39,748 bases of DNA. Origin: Deltaproteobacteria bacterium. GTDB lineage: Bacteria > Desulfobacterota > Binatia > UTPRO1. This document shows, piece by piece, positions 7,470-15,788 of the stretch. The DNA is taken from positions 1 through 39,748 of the forward strand of contig JAJCZP010000159.1 of the NCBI GenBank assembly GCA_029262315.1, in the 5' to 3' direction. Made by a program: the position numbers and the translations under genes. The notes beneath the pieces are model-generated. The model did no database searches. It worked only from the letters and a program-made list of their open reading frames with translations, and was not told the DNA's origin. Position 1 is the stretch's first letter. Each line of letters opens with the position of its first letter.

Positions 7470-9566
7470 CTAGGTCAGTTGGCGCTCGATGATCTCCATG
7501 ACGTCGACCGCCTCGACCTTCTCCTCGAGGTCTTTGGCTTTGATGCCGTCGTTGATCATGGTCATGCAGTAGGGGCACGACATCGCGATCTTCTCGGGGC
7601 CGGTCTCGAGGGCCTGGTCGACCCGCAGCAGGTTAACCCGTTTGTCGGCGTCCTCCTCGATCCACATGCGACCACCGCCGGCGCCACAACACATGCCCGT
7701 GCGTCCGTGCCGCTCCATCTCCTGCGGCTCTTTCCCGGTCGCGGCTTGAATGACCTCGCGCGGGGCATCGTATACGTTGTTGAAGCGGCCGTAGTAGCAG
7801 GAATCGTGGTAGGTCACGACCTCGTAGCCATCACCATTCGGCTTGAGCCCGATCTTCTTCTCGTCGAGTAGCTCCTTAACCAGCTCGGCCGCGTGCACGC
7901 ACTCGTACTCGCCCCCGAACTGCGGCAGCTCGTTCTTGATCGTATTGAAACAGTGCGGGCAATTGACGATGACCTTCTTGTTCTTGATGCCGGCGGCGTC
8001 GAAGGTCTCGATCAGCATCTGCGCCATCGTCTGGTAGAGGTACTCGTTGCCGAGCCGGCGCGCGCTGTCGCCGTTGCAGAGCTCTTCCTTGCCGAGGATC
8101 GCGAAGTCGACGCCCGCCTTCATGAGGATCTTGGCGAAGGACACGGTCGTCTTCTTGTTGCGATCGTCGAACGCCCCCGCGCACCCGACGTAGTAGAGGT
8201 ACTCCGCGTCCGGCTTGTCCGCGATGCGAGGAATATCGAGATCGGCAGCCCAGTCGTCACGCTTCTCGGCGCCGATGCCCCATGGGTTCGACTGCGTTTC
8301 CAGCCCCTTGAACACGCGCGTCAACTCGGTCGGAAAGCGCGCCTCTTCCTGCACGAGGTGCCGGCGCATATCGGCGATCTTGTCGACGTACTCGATGTTG
8401 ACCGGGCATGCGTCCTCGCAGGCGCGGCACATGTTGCAGCTCCAGATGACATCGTCTGGCACCACACTGTCGGCCCCGACGACGTTCACCCCAACTTCGG
8501 GCGCCTCGGCGGCTTCGCCGTTGGCGCCGTTGGCCGCGGCGGCATGCTTCTCGATCACCTCGTCTTGATGCTCGTACAGGTAATCGCGGAGATTCAAGAG
8601 CATCTGGCGCGGCGCCAACGGCTTCCCGGTGGCCGTCGCGGGGCAGTTCGACGAGCAGCGACCGCACTCGGTGCAGGTGTACATGTCGAGCACCTGCTTC
8701 CAGGTGAACTGGTCGATGCGCGACGTCCCGAAGGTCTCGGCCGTCTCCAGTTCCTGCTTCGACAACGCACCCAGCGGCTCGAGCTTGCTGAAGAACACGT
8801 TCGGGAGCCCCGTGATGATGTGAAAATGCTTCGACAAGGGCAGGAGATTCACGAAGATCATGATGATGATGTTGTGGCCCCACCACCCGATCTCGGAGAC
8901 GATCCGCGCGTTCTCGGCACCGATCGGCTGGATCAGGGTCGAGAGCATGGAGGCGACCGGCACCCACGAACGTTCTGCCTCGACGGCCGGATCGCCGGCC
9001 GCGTAGATGAACCGACCGGCCTCGAAGAAGAGATCGGTGAGCATGATGCCACCGATGAAGCACAGAATGAGGATCGCCTCACCGTGCGATTGGCCGGCGA
9101 GCCGGGCCTCGGCGGGCTCGAAACCGTACAGGCGCTTCGGATGAATGAAGAGCCATCGGACGAGCGCGAACGCCACCGAGCAGATGACGACGACCTCTAT
9201 CAGGTCTTTCAGGAGCAGGTAGGGCCCGCCCAACATGTCGGCACCCATGAGTGGCAGGTGGAACTCGAGCCCGAACCAGCCCTGCCCGAAGGCTGTCACG
9301 ACGCGTAGGCCAAGGATCACGAAGCCCCAGAAGATGAAGAAATGCATCCAGCTGGGCGCCGGATCCTGCCGATCGACTACGAACTTCTTCTGCCCGAACC
9401 CATAGACCACGAGTTTGTTGATGCGCTCGGGGATCTTGTCGAACAGGTCCGTCCATGCAACGGACTGGAGGACGCGCAAGCGCCCATAGATGGTATTGGC
9501 AAAGTAGCCCACCGCCGCCACGAAGAGCACTGAATGGACGACGAATCTCGCGCCGATCTCTGGCAT
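7470..9566 (-). CDS. Membrane HdrD-like iron-sulfur oxidoreductase (probable ETF:quinone oxidoreductase)
   Basis: A 698-residue membrane-bound Fe-S protein. The N-terminal third has about six hydrophobic segments of the nitrate-reductase-gamma kind (for example FVVHSVLFVAAVGYFANTIYG, WMHFFIFWGFVILGLRVV, VVVICSVAFALVRWLF). Next come two 4Fe-4S motifs, CTECGRCSSNCP and CNMCRACEDACP, separated by an Ala/Gly/Asn-rich insert. Two CCG domains follow, with CNGDSARRLGNEY, CPHC, CCGAGGGRMW and CPYC, as in heterodisulfide reductase subunit D. Proteins of this build (FadF/EMO type) pass electrons from ETF to menaquinone. Its place directly before two acyl-CoA dehydrogenases supports that role. I chose ATG 9566 because a GGGAGG precedes it and it opens on a transmembrane helix; the frame continues 75 codons further upstream without protein-like content. 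Confidence 0.93.
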   Translation of the reverse strand: MPEIGARFVVHSVLFVAAVGYFANTIYGRLRVLQSVAWTDLFDKIPERINKLVVYGFGQKKFVVDRQDPAPSWMHFFIFWGFVILGLRVVTAFGQGWFGLEFHLPLMGADMLGGPYLLLKDLIEVVVICSVAFALVRWLFIHPKRLYGFEPAEARLAGQSHGEAILILCFIGGIMLTDLFFEAGRFIYAAGDPAVEAERSWVPVASMLSTLIQPIGAENARIVSEIGWWGHNIIIMIFVNLLPLSKHFHIITGLPNVFFSKLEPLGALSKQELETAETFGTSRIDQFTWKQVLDMYTCTECGRCSSNCPATATGKPLAPRQMLLNLRDYLYEHQDEVIEKHAAAANGANGEAAEAPEVGVNVVGADSVVPDDVIWSCNMCRACEDACPVNIEYVDKIADMRRHLVQEEARFPTELTRVFKGLETQSNPWGIGAEKRDDWAADLDIPRIADKPDAEYLYYVGCAGAFDDRNKKTTVSFAKILMKAGVDFAILGKEELCNGDSARRLGNEYLYQTMAQMLIETFDAAGIKNKKVIVNCPHCFNTIKNELPQFGGEYECVHAAELVKELLDEKKIGLKPNGDGYEVVTYHDSCYYGRFNNVYDAPREVIQAATGKEPQEMERHGRTGMCCGAGGGRMWIEEDADKRVNLLRVDQALETGPEKIAMSCPYCMTMINDGIKAKDLEEKVEAVDVMEIIERQLT

Positions 9567-9589
9567 TTGGCCTCCCGAGAGGTGATGAA

Positions 9590-9637
9590 TCCGCTCGAAG
9601 CGGACGCTTATGTAGTGTATCGAATGGGGACGTGCAA
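9590..9637 (-). promoter_or_regulatory. Candidate promoter and operator of the oxidoreductase-dehydrogenase operon
   Basis: On the minus strand TTGCAC (9637-9632) and TACATA (9614-9609) are separated by 17 nt and read toward the oxidoreductase gene. Just downstream is a perfect inverted repeat, TCCGCT-CGA-AGCGGA (9590-9604), where the transcript would begin. The same half-sites occur at the methylmalonyl-CoA decarboxylase promoter (10148-10175). The boxes are weak matches to the sigma-70 consensus. Confidence 0.4.
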
Positions 9638-9640
9638 GCA

Positions 9641-10120
9641 ATGAAGACCTGTGTTTCCAAGGCGTTAGTCTCCCTCGTGCTCCTCGCGGGGGTGATGGCG
9701 GAGGCCTGCGACTCCAACGCGGGAGGAGCCGAGGTGGTGCTGGAGACGTCGCACGGTCCCATGACCGTCCAGGTCGAGGTGGCCGACACACCCAGCGCGC
9801 GAAGCTTTGGGCTGATGTACCGACGAGAACTCGCCGCCGATGCGGGCATGTTCTTTCTCTTCGACGACATGCAGGATCGAAACTTCTGGATGAAGAACAC
9901 CGTCCTCCCCTTGGACATGATCTTCATCGATGACGCGCTCGAAATCGTGGGCATCGTCCACGACGCGGTCCCGTTCACCACGACGGCACGCGGGGTCGGT
10001 CGACCGTCGCGCTACGTCCTCGAGGTCAACGCGGGCTTCAGCGCCCAGCATGGCGTCCAGCCAGGCACACGGATCGAGGTCCGCGGCATCGGCGGGATTG
10101 CGCCCGCGCCGGGCGGCTGA
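9641..10120 (+). CDS. Exported DUF192 protein
   Basis: A 159-residue DUF192 protein of unknown function. The N-terminus looks like an export signal (VSKALVSLVLLAGVMAEAC); the Cys at about residue 23 could be lipidated, but the lipobox (AEAC) is poor. The family core is clear: FGLMYRRELAADAGMFFLF, then FWMKNTVLPLDMIFID, then a later GVGRPSRYVLEVNAG and GVQPGTRIEV. I chose ATG 9641 because it directly precedes the signal sequence; the frame is open further upstream but overlaps the divergent oxidoreductase gene. The 74-nt gap to that gene holds a candidate shared control site. Confidence 0.9.
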   Translation: MKTCVSKALVSLVLLAGVMAEACDSNAGGAEVVLETSHGPMTVQVEVADTPSARSFGLMYRRELAADAGMFFLFDDMQDRNFWMKNTVLPLDMIFIDDALEIVGIVHDAVPFTTTARGVGRPSRYVLEVNAGFSAQHGVQPGTRIEVRGIGGIAPAPGG

Positions 10121-10142
10121 TCGGGCGCGAAACACCCGTACC

Positions 10143-10175
10143 TTGAACTCCGCTTAACCTATCGGTATAGCGGAG
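10143..10175 (+). promoter_or_regulatory. Candidate promoter with overlapping inverted repeat for the mmd operon
   Basis: TTGAAC (10143-10148) and TATAGC (10166-10171) are separated by exactly 17 nt. This is the best sigma-70-like match I noticed in the window. An inverted repeat CTCCGCT (10148-10154) / AGCGGAG (10169-10175) starts at the -35 box and covers the -10 box, so a dimeric repressor could bind there. The leader to the mmdA start is about 90 nt. Confidence 0.55.
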
Positions 10176-10268
10176 CGTTTTCGGCGTCAGGGAAGCCGGC
10201 AGTCTCCCAACGATCCACACGACAGACGAAGCACGGTCGCGGTCGGCGGCCATCGAGGCGAACGCCAC

Positions 10269-11819
10269 ATGGGTCTGAAAGAAAATCTCGAACAGCTCGA
10301 CGAACTCAATCGCGTCGCGGAGTTGGGCGGCGGGCAGAAACGCATCGACCGTCAGCACAAGGACGGCAAGCTCACCGCCCGGGAACGGGTGGAGCATCTG
10401 CTCGACGACGGCAGCTTCGTCGAGATGGACAAGTTCAAAACGCATCGCTGCACTGATTTCGGGATGGACGAGAAGAAGATCCCGGGCGACGGCGTCATCA
10501 CCGGATACGGCACGATCGACGGACGGCTGGTCTACATCTTCTCGCAGGACTTCACGGTCTTCGGGGGTAGCCTGTCCGGTGCCTTCGCCGAGAAGGTCTG
10601 CAAGGTGATGGACCACGCCATGAAGACCGGCGCCCCGGTCATCGGAATCAACGACTCCGGTGGCGCCCGTATTCACGAAGGCGTCGTCAGCCTGGCAGGC
10701 TACGCCGACATCTTCCAGCGGAACGTGATGTCGTCGGGCGTCGTCCCGCAATTGTCGTTGGTGCTCGGCCCGTGCGCCGGCGGCGCCGTCTACTCACCGG
10801 CCATGACCGACTTCATTTTCATGACCAAGAACATCAGCCACATGTTCATCACGGGCCCCGAGGTCATCAAGTCGGTCACCCGCGAGGAGGTCACCAAGGA
10901 AGATCTCGGTGGAGCCATCAGCCACAACACCCGAAGCGGCGTGGCCCACTTCATCGCCGAGACCGGTGACGACTGCCTGCAGCAGGTGCGCACCCTCCTC
11001 TCCTACATCCCGAGCAACAACCTCGAGGGTCCGCCCACGATCGCAACAGAGGATCCGTCGGATCGCTGCGACCCGGCACTCCGAACGATGGTGCCCGACA
11101 ATCCGAACAAGCCGTACGACATGGCCACACTGATCCAGACCGTGGTCGATGATGGCGTGTTCTTCCAGGTGCAACGCGACTTCGCGAAGAACATCCTGGT
11201 TGGCTTTGCGCGCTTCGGTGGACGCTCGGTCGGGATTGTCGCCAACCAACCCGCCCACCTCGCCGGCTGTCTCGACATCGATGCCTCGGTCAAAGCGGCC
11301 CGTTTCGTCCGCTTCTGTGACTGTTTCAACATCCCGATCGTCACGTTCGTCGATGTCCCGGGCTTCCTGCCCGGCACGGCCCAGGAATACGGTGGCATCA
11401 TCCGCCACGGCGCGAAGCTTCTGTACGCGTACTGCGAGGCAACGGTCCCGAAGATCACCATCATCACCCGGAAGGCCTACGGTGGCGCGTACGTTGTCAT
11501 GTCGTCCAAGCACATTCGCGGCGACATGAACTTCGTGTACCCGACCGGCGAGATCGCGGTCATGGGGCCGGACGGCGCCGTCAACATCATCTTCCGCGGC
11601 GAGATCGCCGAAGCGGGCACCGACACGTCAGAGAGGACGCGACTCGTGGACGAGTATCGTCAACGCTTCGCCAATCCGTTCATGGCGGCGGAACTCGGCT
11701 ACGTCGACGAGATCATCCTCCCCGAGGAGACCCGGCCGAAACTGATCCGCGCGCTCGAAGTCCTGCAGAACAAGCGGGACAAGAACCCCCCGAAGAAGCA
11801 CGGTAACATCCCCCTCTGA
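10269..11819 (+). CDS. mmdA: Methylmalonyl-CoA decarboxylase alpha subunit (carboxyltransferase)
   Basis: A 516-residue carboxyltransferase of the PccB/MmdA family. It would remove the carboxyl group from (S)-methylmalonyl-CoA, or a related beta-carboxy acyl-CoA, and place it on carrier biotin. Family segments include [34 protein letters not shown], the first oxyanion loop [14 protein letters not shown], the second loop [16 protein letters not shown], and [28 protein letters not shown]. By itself it could be propionyl-CoA carboxylase beta. The three genes that follow (small membrane subunit, biotin carrier, sodium pump) identify a membrane decarboxylase instead, and no biotin carboxylase gene is present here. 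GAGG lies about 10 nt before the ATG. Glutaconyl-CoA or malonyl-CoA decarboxylase is the main alternative reading. Confidence 0.92.
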   Translation: MGLKENLEQLDELNRVAELGGGQKRIDRQHKDGKLTARERVEHLLDDGSFVEMDKFKTHRCTDFGMDEKKIPGDGVITGYGTIDGRLVYIFSQDFTVFGGSLSGAFAEKVCKVMDHAMKTGAPVIGINDSGGARIHEGVVSLAGYADIFQRNVMSSGVVPQLSLVLGPCAGGAVYSPAMTDFIFMTKNISHMFITGPEVIKSVTREEVTKEDLGGAISHNTRSGVAHFIAETGDDCLQQVRTLLSYIPSNNLEGPPTIATEDPSDRCDPALRTMVPDNPNKPYDMATLIQTVVDDGVFFQVQRDFAKNILVGFARFGGRSVGIVANQPAHLAGCLDIDASVKAARFVRFCDCFNIPIVTFVDVPGFLPGTAQEYGGIIRHGAKLLYAYCEATVPKITIITRKAYGGAYVVMSSKHIRGDMNFVYPTGEIAVMGPDGAVNIIFRGEIAEAGTDTSERTRLVDEYRQRFANPFMAAELGYVDEIILPEETRPKLIRALEVLQNKRDKNPPKKHGNIPL

Positions 11820-11834
11820 GGCGAAGGAGCGCGC

Positions 11835-12164
11835 GTGGATTCCACATCGGGTCTGAACATGGCGGTAATCGGCATCACGACGGTCTTCCTCGCCTTGTCG
11901 ATGCTGGTCGCCGTCGTCTCGGGCTTGGCACGCCTGCTCAACGACAGCCCGCCGACGGCGGAACCGACAGCCGCTGCAACCGAACCGGCCGCCGCGACAG
12001 GACCCGATCCGCGGCTCCGCGCTGTTGCCCTCGCGGCGTTTGCCTTCCATCACCACGTAGCTCGTCGGCGCCGCTTCACCCCACTGGCGGCAGCCGAGAC
12101 AGGAACACCATGGATTCAAGCGGCACGCGCCGAACAAGCGGGCGCGGTGCCGACGCGAGGATAA
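11835..12164 (+). CDS. mmdD: Small membrane subunit of sodium-pumping decarboxylase (OadG/MmdD type)
   Basis: A 109-residue protein with one N-terminal transmembrane helix (MAVIGITTVFLALSMLVAVVSG, about residues 10-31), then an Ala/Pro/Thr-rich linker. Its C-terminal part has RAVALAAFAFHHHVARRRR, the Ala-rich, His-containing tail expected of OadG-like subunits, which hold the complex together. The last 25 residues are poorly conserved in appearance. The start is GTG at 11835 with AAGGAG 5 nt upstream. It lies 15 nt after mmdA and 9 nt before the biotin carrier gene. The position in the operon carries much of the assignment because the family is short and variable. Confidence 0.85.
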   Translation: MDSTSGLNMAVIGITTVFLALSMLVAVVSGLARLLNDSPPTAEPTAAATEPAAATGPDPRLRAVALAAFAFHHHVARRRRFTPLAAAETGTPWIQAARAEQAGAVPTRG

Positions 12165-12173
12165 GGACGAGGG

Positions 12174-12599
12174 ATGGCCACCTACAAAATCAGCGTCGAA
12201 GGTAAGGAATACGAAGTAGAGGTCGTAGAGGGCGCCGCGAGCAAGGCGCAGGTGACCGTCGAGGGGACGACGTTCGACATCGAGCCCGTCGTCACGCACG
12301 CGGCACCGCTGTCGGGCACCCCGGCACCGGTCGCTGTCGTGGCACCACCGGCCGCTCCGCGTCCAGCCGCTCCGGTCGCCGCTGGCGCCGGTGACGTGAC
12401 GGCACCGATTCCGGGTGTCATCACGAAAGTATTGGTGAAAGCTGGGGATCAGGTGCAAGCTGGCCAGGTCGTAGTGAAGCTGGAAGCGATGAAGATGGAG
12501 AACGACATCGCATGCGCGGTTGCCGGAAGCGTCAAAGAGGTCGCCGTGAGCGAAGGAGCCGAGGTCCGCGATGGCCAGCTCCTCGTCTCGATCGGCTAG
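12174..12599 (+). CDS. mmdC: Biotin carboxyl carrier subunit of the decarboxylase
   Basis: A 141-residue biotin carrier. Residues 1-45 form a small beta-rich region (YKISVEGKEYEVEVVEG). A flexible Ala/Pro/Val linker (about 44-72) follows, then a biotinyl domain beginning VTAPIPGVITKVLVKAGDQV with the biotin attachment motif EAMKMEND, the modified Lys being about residue 107. It would shuttle the carboxyl group from the alpha subunit to the membrane beta subunit. The ATG lies 9 nt after the previous stop with a GACGAGGG ribosome binding site. The next gene starts 12 nt downstream. A biotin protein ligase must be encoded elsewhere. Confidence 0.94.
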   Translation: MATYKISVEGKEYEVEVVEGAASKAQVTVEGTTFDIEPVVTHAAPLSGTPAPVAVVAPPAAPRPAAPVAAGAGDVTAPIPGVITKVLVKAGDQVQAGQVVVKLEAMKMENDIACAVAGSVKEVAVSEGAEVRDGQLLVSIG

Positions 12600-12611
12600 A
12601 GGCCGGGCCCG

Positions 12612-13733
12612 ATGCTTGAATCCTTCCTGACTTTTTTCGCTGACACCGGCTTCGCCCTGCTCCCGCAGCATCCGCAGAACCTCATCATGATCGGGGTCGG
12701 CCTGACGCTGATCGGCCTGGCCATCCGAAAGAACTACGAGCCCCTGCTGCTGGTGCCCATCGGCTTCGGCATGGTGATGGGCAACATCCCCGAGTCCGGA
12801 GCGTCGCCCGATTCGGAGGGTGTCATCCACTTCCTCTACTTCGGCATAAAGCACGAGATCTACCCGGCACTGATTTTCCTCGGCCTCGGCGCCATGACCG
12901 ATTTCTCGGCCATGCTCTCCCAGCCACGGCTGATCCTCCTCGGTGCCGCGGCGCAGGTCGGCATCTTCGCGACGTATTGGGGCGCATTGTTTCTGGGCTT
13001 CACACCGCAACAGGCAGGCTCGATCGGCATCATCGGCGGTGCCGACGGCCCGACGACGATCTTCATCACCTCGGCGCTCGCGCCCGATCTGCTGCCGGCC
13101 GTGGCGGTCGCCGCCTACTCGTACATGGCGCTGGTGCCGATCATCCAACCGCCGATCGTTCGCCTGCTGACGACCCGAAAAGAGCGCCTCATCAAGATGA
13201 AGCGCCCCCGTGAAGTCTCGACGCGGGAGAAGATCTTGTTTCCAATCATCGCGTTCCTCGTGTGCACGATCGTAGCGCCCAAGGCGACGATCCTGCTCGG
13301 CATGCTCTTCTTCGGCAATCTGCTGAAGGAGTCGGGCGTTACCGAGCGCCTCGCCAACACGGCCCGTACCGCCTTCATCGACTCGGTCACCATCATTCTC
13401 GGGATCTGCGTCGGAGCAGGCGCCTCGGCCGACCGATTTCTCCGCCCGGAGTCGCTCAAGATCTTCGCCCTCGGGATGCTGGCCTTCTGCGTCGCGACCG
13501 CAACGGGCGTGCTGTTCGCCAAGCTCATGAACAAGCTCTCACGCGAGCCGGTGAATCCGATCATCGGCGCCGCGGGGGTATCGGCTGTCCCCATGGCAGC
13601 CCGTGTCGCAATGACGACCGGGCTGCAGGAAGATCCTACGAACTTCCTGCTCATGCACGCCATGGGGCCGAACGTCGCCGGGGTGATCGGCTCGGCCGTG
13701 GCCGCCGGCGTGCTCCTGTCGATCCTCGGGTAG
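12612..13733 (+). CDS. mmdB: Sodium-pumping decarboxylase beta subunit (OadB/MmdB family)
   Basis: A 373-residue integral membrane subunit that releases CO2 from carboxybiotin and exports sodium ions. The family hallmark GGADGPTTIFITS, with the Asp needed for sodium coupling, lies about residues 142-154. It is followed by ALAPDLLPAVAVAAYSYMALVPIIQPPIVRLLTTRKER. A second conserved region is NPIIGAAGVSAVPMAARV with NFLLMHAMGPNVAGVIGSAVAAG at the C-terminus. About nine or more hydrophobic segments are visible. It lies 12 nt after mmdC and ends the four-gene operon. Presence of all four subunits suggests that the cell uses a sodium gradient as well as protons. Confidence 0.95.
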   Translation: MLESFLTFFADTGFALLPQHPQNLIMIGVGLTLIGLAIRKNYEPLLLVPIGFGMVMGNIPESGASPDSEGVIHFLYFGIKHEIYPALIFLGLGAMTDFSAMLSQPRLILLGAAAQVGIFATYWGALFLGFTPQQAGSIGIIGGADGPTTIFITSALAPDLLPAVAVAAYSYMALVPIIQPPIVRLLTTRKERLIKMKRPREVSTREKILFPIIAFLVCTIVAPKATILLGMLFFGNLLKESGVTERLANTARTAFIDSVTIILGICVGAGASADRFLRPESLKIFALGMLAFCVATATGVLFAKLMNKLSREPVNPIIGAAGVSAVPMAARVAMTTGLQEDPTNFLLMHAMGPNVAGVIGSAVAAGVLLSILG

Positions 13734-13793
13734 CGAGCGCCGACCAATCCGACCCGCGGGGCCGCCTCCTCGTCGCGCGCACCCCCTACTTTC

Positions 13794-13822
13794 TGGACAA
13801 GGCCTCAGTCGCGGGCTACGCT
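13794..13822 (+). promoter_or_regulatory. Candidate promoter for speA
   Basis: In the 129-nt gap after mmdB, TGGACA (13794-13799) and TACGCT (13817-13822) are spaced by 17 nt and lie about 40 nt before the speA start. This allows speA to be transcribed independently of the mmd operon. I see no convincing terminator in the gap. Confidence 0.35.
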
Positions 13823-13862
13823 TCCATCGCCGCACGCGGGCACGAGGAGGACACCAAGCACT

Positions 13863-15788
13863 GTGCTGAAAGTCGGCACCCAGAGCGAGCTCCGCGCCTG
13901 GACGACCAACGACTCCATCGAGCTGTACAATATCAAGGGCTGGGGTCGCGGGTTCTTCACAATCAACAAGAAGGGTCATGTCGAGGTCACGCCCGGCGGG
14001 CCGGGGTCCGTCCGCATCGATCTCAAAGAGCTGGTCGACGACCTCCAGACACGTGGCTTGAACCTTCCCGTGCTGATCCGATTCTCGGACATCATCCGCA
14101 CGCGGATCCAGCAGCTCTACGGCTGCTTCGAGAAAGCGATCGCCGAGCACGAGTACCAAGGCACGTTCCGCGGCGTCTATCCGATCAAGGTGAACCAGCA
14201 ACGCCACGTCGTCGAGGAAATGATCGAGTACGGCCGGCCGCACGGTCTCGGCCTCGAAGCCGGCTCGAAGCCCGAGCTCCTCGTCGCACTCGCCCTGCAA
14301 GACAATCCCGAGGCACTCATCATCTGCAACGGCTACAAGGATCGGGCCTACATCGAGACCGCCCTGCTCGCCCAGAAGCTCGGCCGCCAGGTGATCATCG
14401 TGCTCGACCAGATCGGCGAGCTCGAGACCGTGCTGGCGACCTCGCGCGATCTCGACATCCGGCCGGTCATCGGCGTGCGTGCGCGCCTGTCGACGAAAGG
14501 CGCGGGCAAATGGGTGGAGTCCACGGGCGACCGCTCGAAGTTCGGGCTCACGACGGCGGAAATCGTCGCCACCGTCGAGCGTCTCCGCAAGGACGAGATG
14601 CTCGACTGCCTACAGCTCCTGCACTTCCACATCGGCTCGCAGGTCACGAACATCCGGTCGGTGAAAGACGCCCTCCGCGAATCCAGTCGGATCTTCGTCG
14701 AGCTGCACATGCTCGGCGCCAACATGCGCATCATCGACTGCGGCGGTGGCCTCGGTATCGACTACGACGGAAGTCAAAGCAACTTCCATTCATCGATGAA
14801 CTATACCCAGCAGGAGTACGCGAGCGACATCGTCAGTCAGGTCGCCGAAACCTGCAACGCCAATAAAGTTCCACACCCCGACATCGTCACTGAATCGGGA
14901 CGCGCGCTGGTCGCGCACCACTCGGTGCTCGTCTTCAACGTCCTCAGCACCAACGAGATCCTGGCAGGAGAAATCCCGGCGCGTTTGAGCGAGGACGAGC
15001 CTCCCCTCGTGCAGCAGCTCTACGAGACCTACGCCGGGATCTCGCGCAAGAACTTCCTCGAGGCCTACCACGACGCCATTCAGATCAAGGAAGAGGCGAT
15101 CTCCGCCTTCAACCTCGGCGTCCTCGACCTGAAGGCACGCGCGCGCATCGAGCAGCTCTTCTGGTCGACATGCGAGCGCATCCTGAAGATCGTGCGCGAT
15201 CTCCCGTACGTCCCCGACGATCTCGAAGGGCTCGAGCGCCAACTCGGGGATACCTACTACTGCAACTTCTCGCTCTTCCAATCCCTTCCGGATCATTGGG
15301 CCGTACGCCAGCTGTTCCCGACCCTCCCGATCGATCGCCTCACCGAGGCCCCGTCGCGCAAGGCCGTCTTGGCCGATCTGACCTGCGATAGCGACGGGAA
15401 GATGGATCAGTTCATCGATCTGCGTGACGTCAAGCACCTCCTCGAATTGCATCCGCCGAACGGTGAACCGTACTATATCGCCACGTTCCTGGTCGGGGCC
15501 TATCAAGAGATCCTCGGCGACATGCACAACCTCTTCGGCGACACCGACGCCGTGCACGTCCGCCTCGACGGCGACCACTACCGTGTCGAGCACGTCGTCG
15601 AGGGCGACTCGGTGAGCGAGGTGCTCTCCTACGTCCAGTACAGCAAGAACGATCTGGTCTCGCGCGTCCGGCGCTCGGTAGAAGCCGCGCTCTTGCAGAA
15701 GCGCCTCACCCTGGCGGAGTCGGGTCGGTTCATGCGACGGTACGAAGAAGCCCTCGAGGGCTATACGTACCTGAGCAGCGCCGACTAA
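13863..15788 (+). CDS. speA: Biosynthetic arginine decarboxylase
   Basis: A 641-residue PLP-dependent decarboxylase making agmatine from arginine, the first step of the agmatine route to putrescine and spermidine. It opens with YNIKGWGRGFFTINKKGHVEV, typical of SpeA. The PLP lysine lies in GVYPIKVNQQ (Lys about 109). The barrel includes LEAGSKPELL, LLHFHIGSQV and DCGGGLGIDYDGS, the phosphate-binding loop. The C-terminal domain has the active-site Cys segment ADLTCDSDGKMDQF, about residues 504-517. Length matches the family (about 630-660). The start is GTG at 13863; the N-terminal residues align well from there. Its last 14 bases overlap an open frame that continues into the RNase R-like gene. 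Confidence 0.96.
   Translation: MLKVGTQSELRAWTTNDSIELYNIKGWGRGFFTINKKGHVEVTPGGPGSVRIDLKELVDDLQTRGLNLPVLIRFSDIIRTRIQQLYGCFEKAIAEHEYQGTFRGVYPIKVNQQRHVVEEMIEYGRPHGLGLEAGSKPELLVALALQDNPEALIICNGYKDRAYIETALLAQKLGRQVIIVLDQIGELETVLATSRDLDIRPVIGVRARLSTKGAGKWVESTGDRSKFGLTTAEIVATVERLRKDEMLDCLQLLHFHIGSQVTNIRSVKDALRESSRIFVELHMLGANMRIIDCGGGLGIDYDGSQSNFHSSMNYTQQEYASDIVSQVAETCNANKVPHPDIVTESGRALVAHHSVLVFNVLSTNEILAGEIPARLSEDEPPLVQQLYETYAGISRKNFLEAYHDAIQIKEEAISAFNLGVLDLKARARIEQLFWSTCERILKIVRDLPYVPDDLEGLERQLGDTYYCNFSLFQSLPDHWAVRQLFPTLPIDRLTEAPSRKAVLADLTCDSDGKMDQFIDLRDVKHLLELHPPNGEPYYIATFLVGAYQEILGDMHNLFGDTDAVHVRLDGDHYRVEHVVEGDSVSEVLSYVQYSKNDLVSRVRRSVEAALLQKRLTLAESGRFMRRYEEALEGYTYLSSAD

Noticed and set aside
9455-9640. 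Upstream extension of the DUF192 frame
   Set aside because: It overlaps the divergent oxidoreductase gene and its ribosome binding site and encodes Arg/Ser-rich sequence before a good signal peptide.
10269-11819. Propionyl-CoA carboxylase beta as the name for the mmdA gene
   Set aside because: The same family, but the following OadG-like, biotin-carrier and OadB-like genes and the lack of a biotin carboxylase gene favour a membrane decarboxylase.
13262-14866. Plus-strand open frame of 534 codons spanning mmdB, the gap and speA
   Set aside because: It is an out-of-frame reading across two well-supported genes, Arg-rich and without any recognisable domain.
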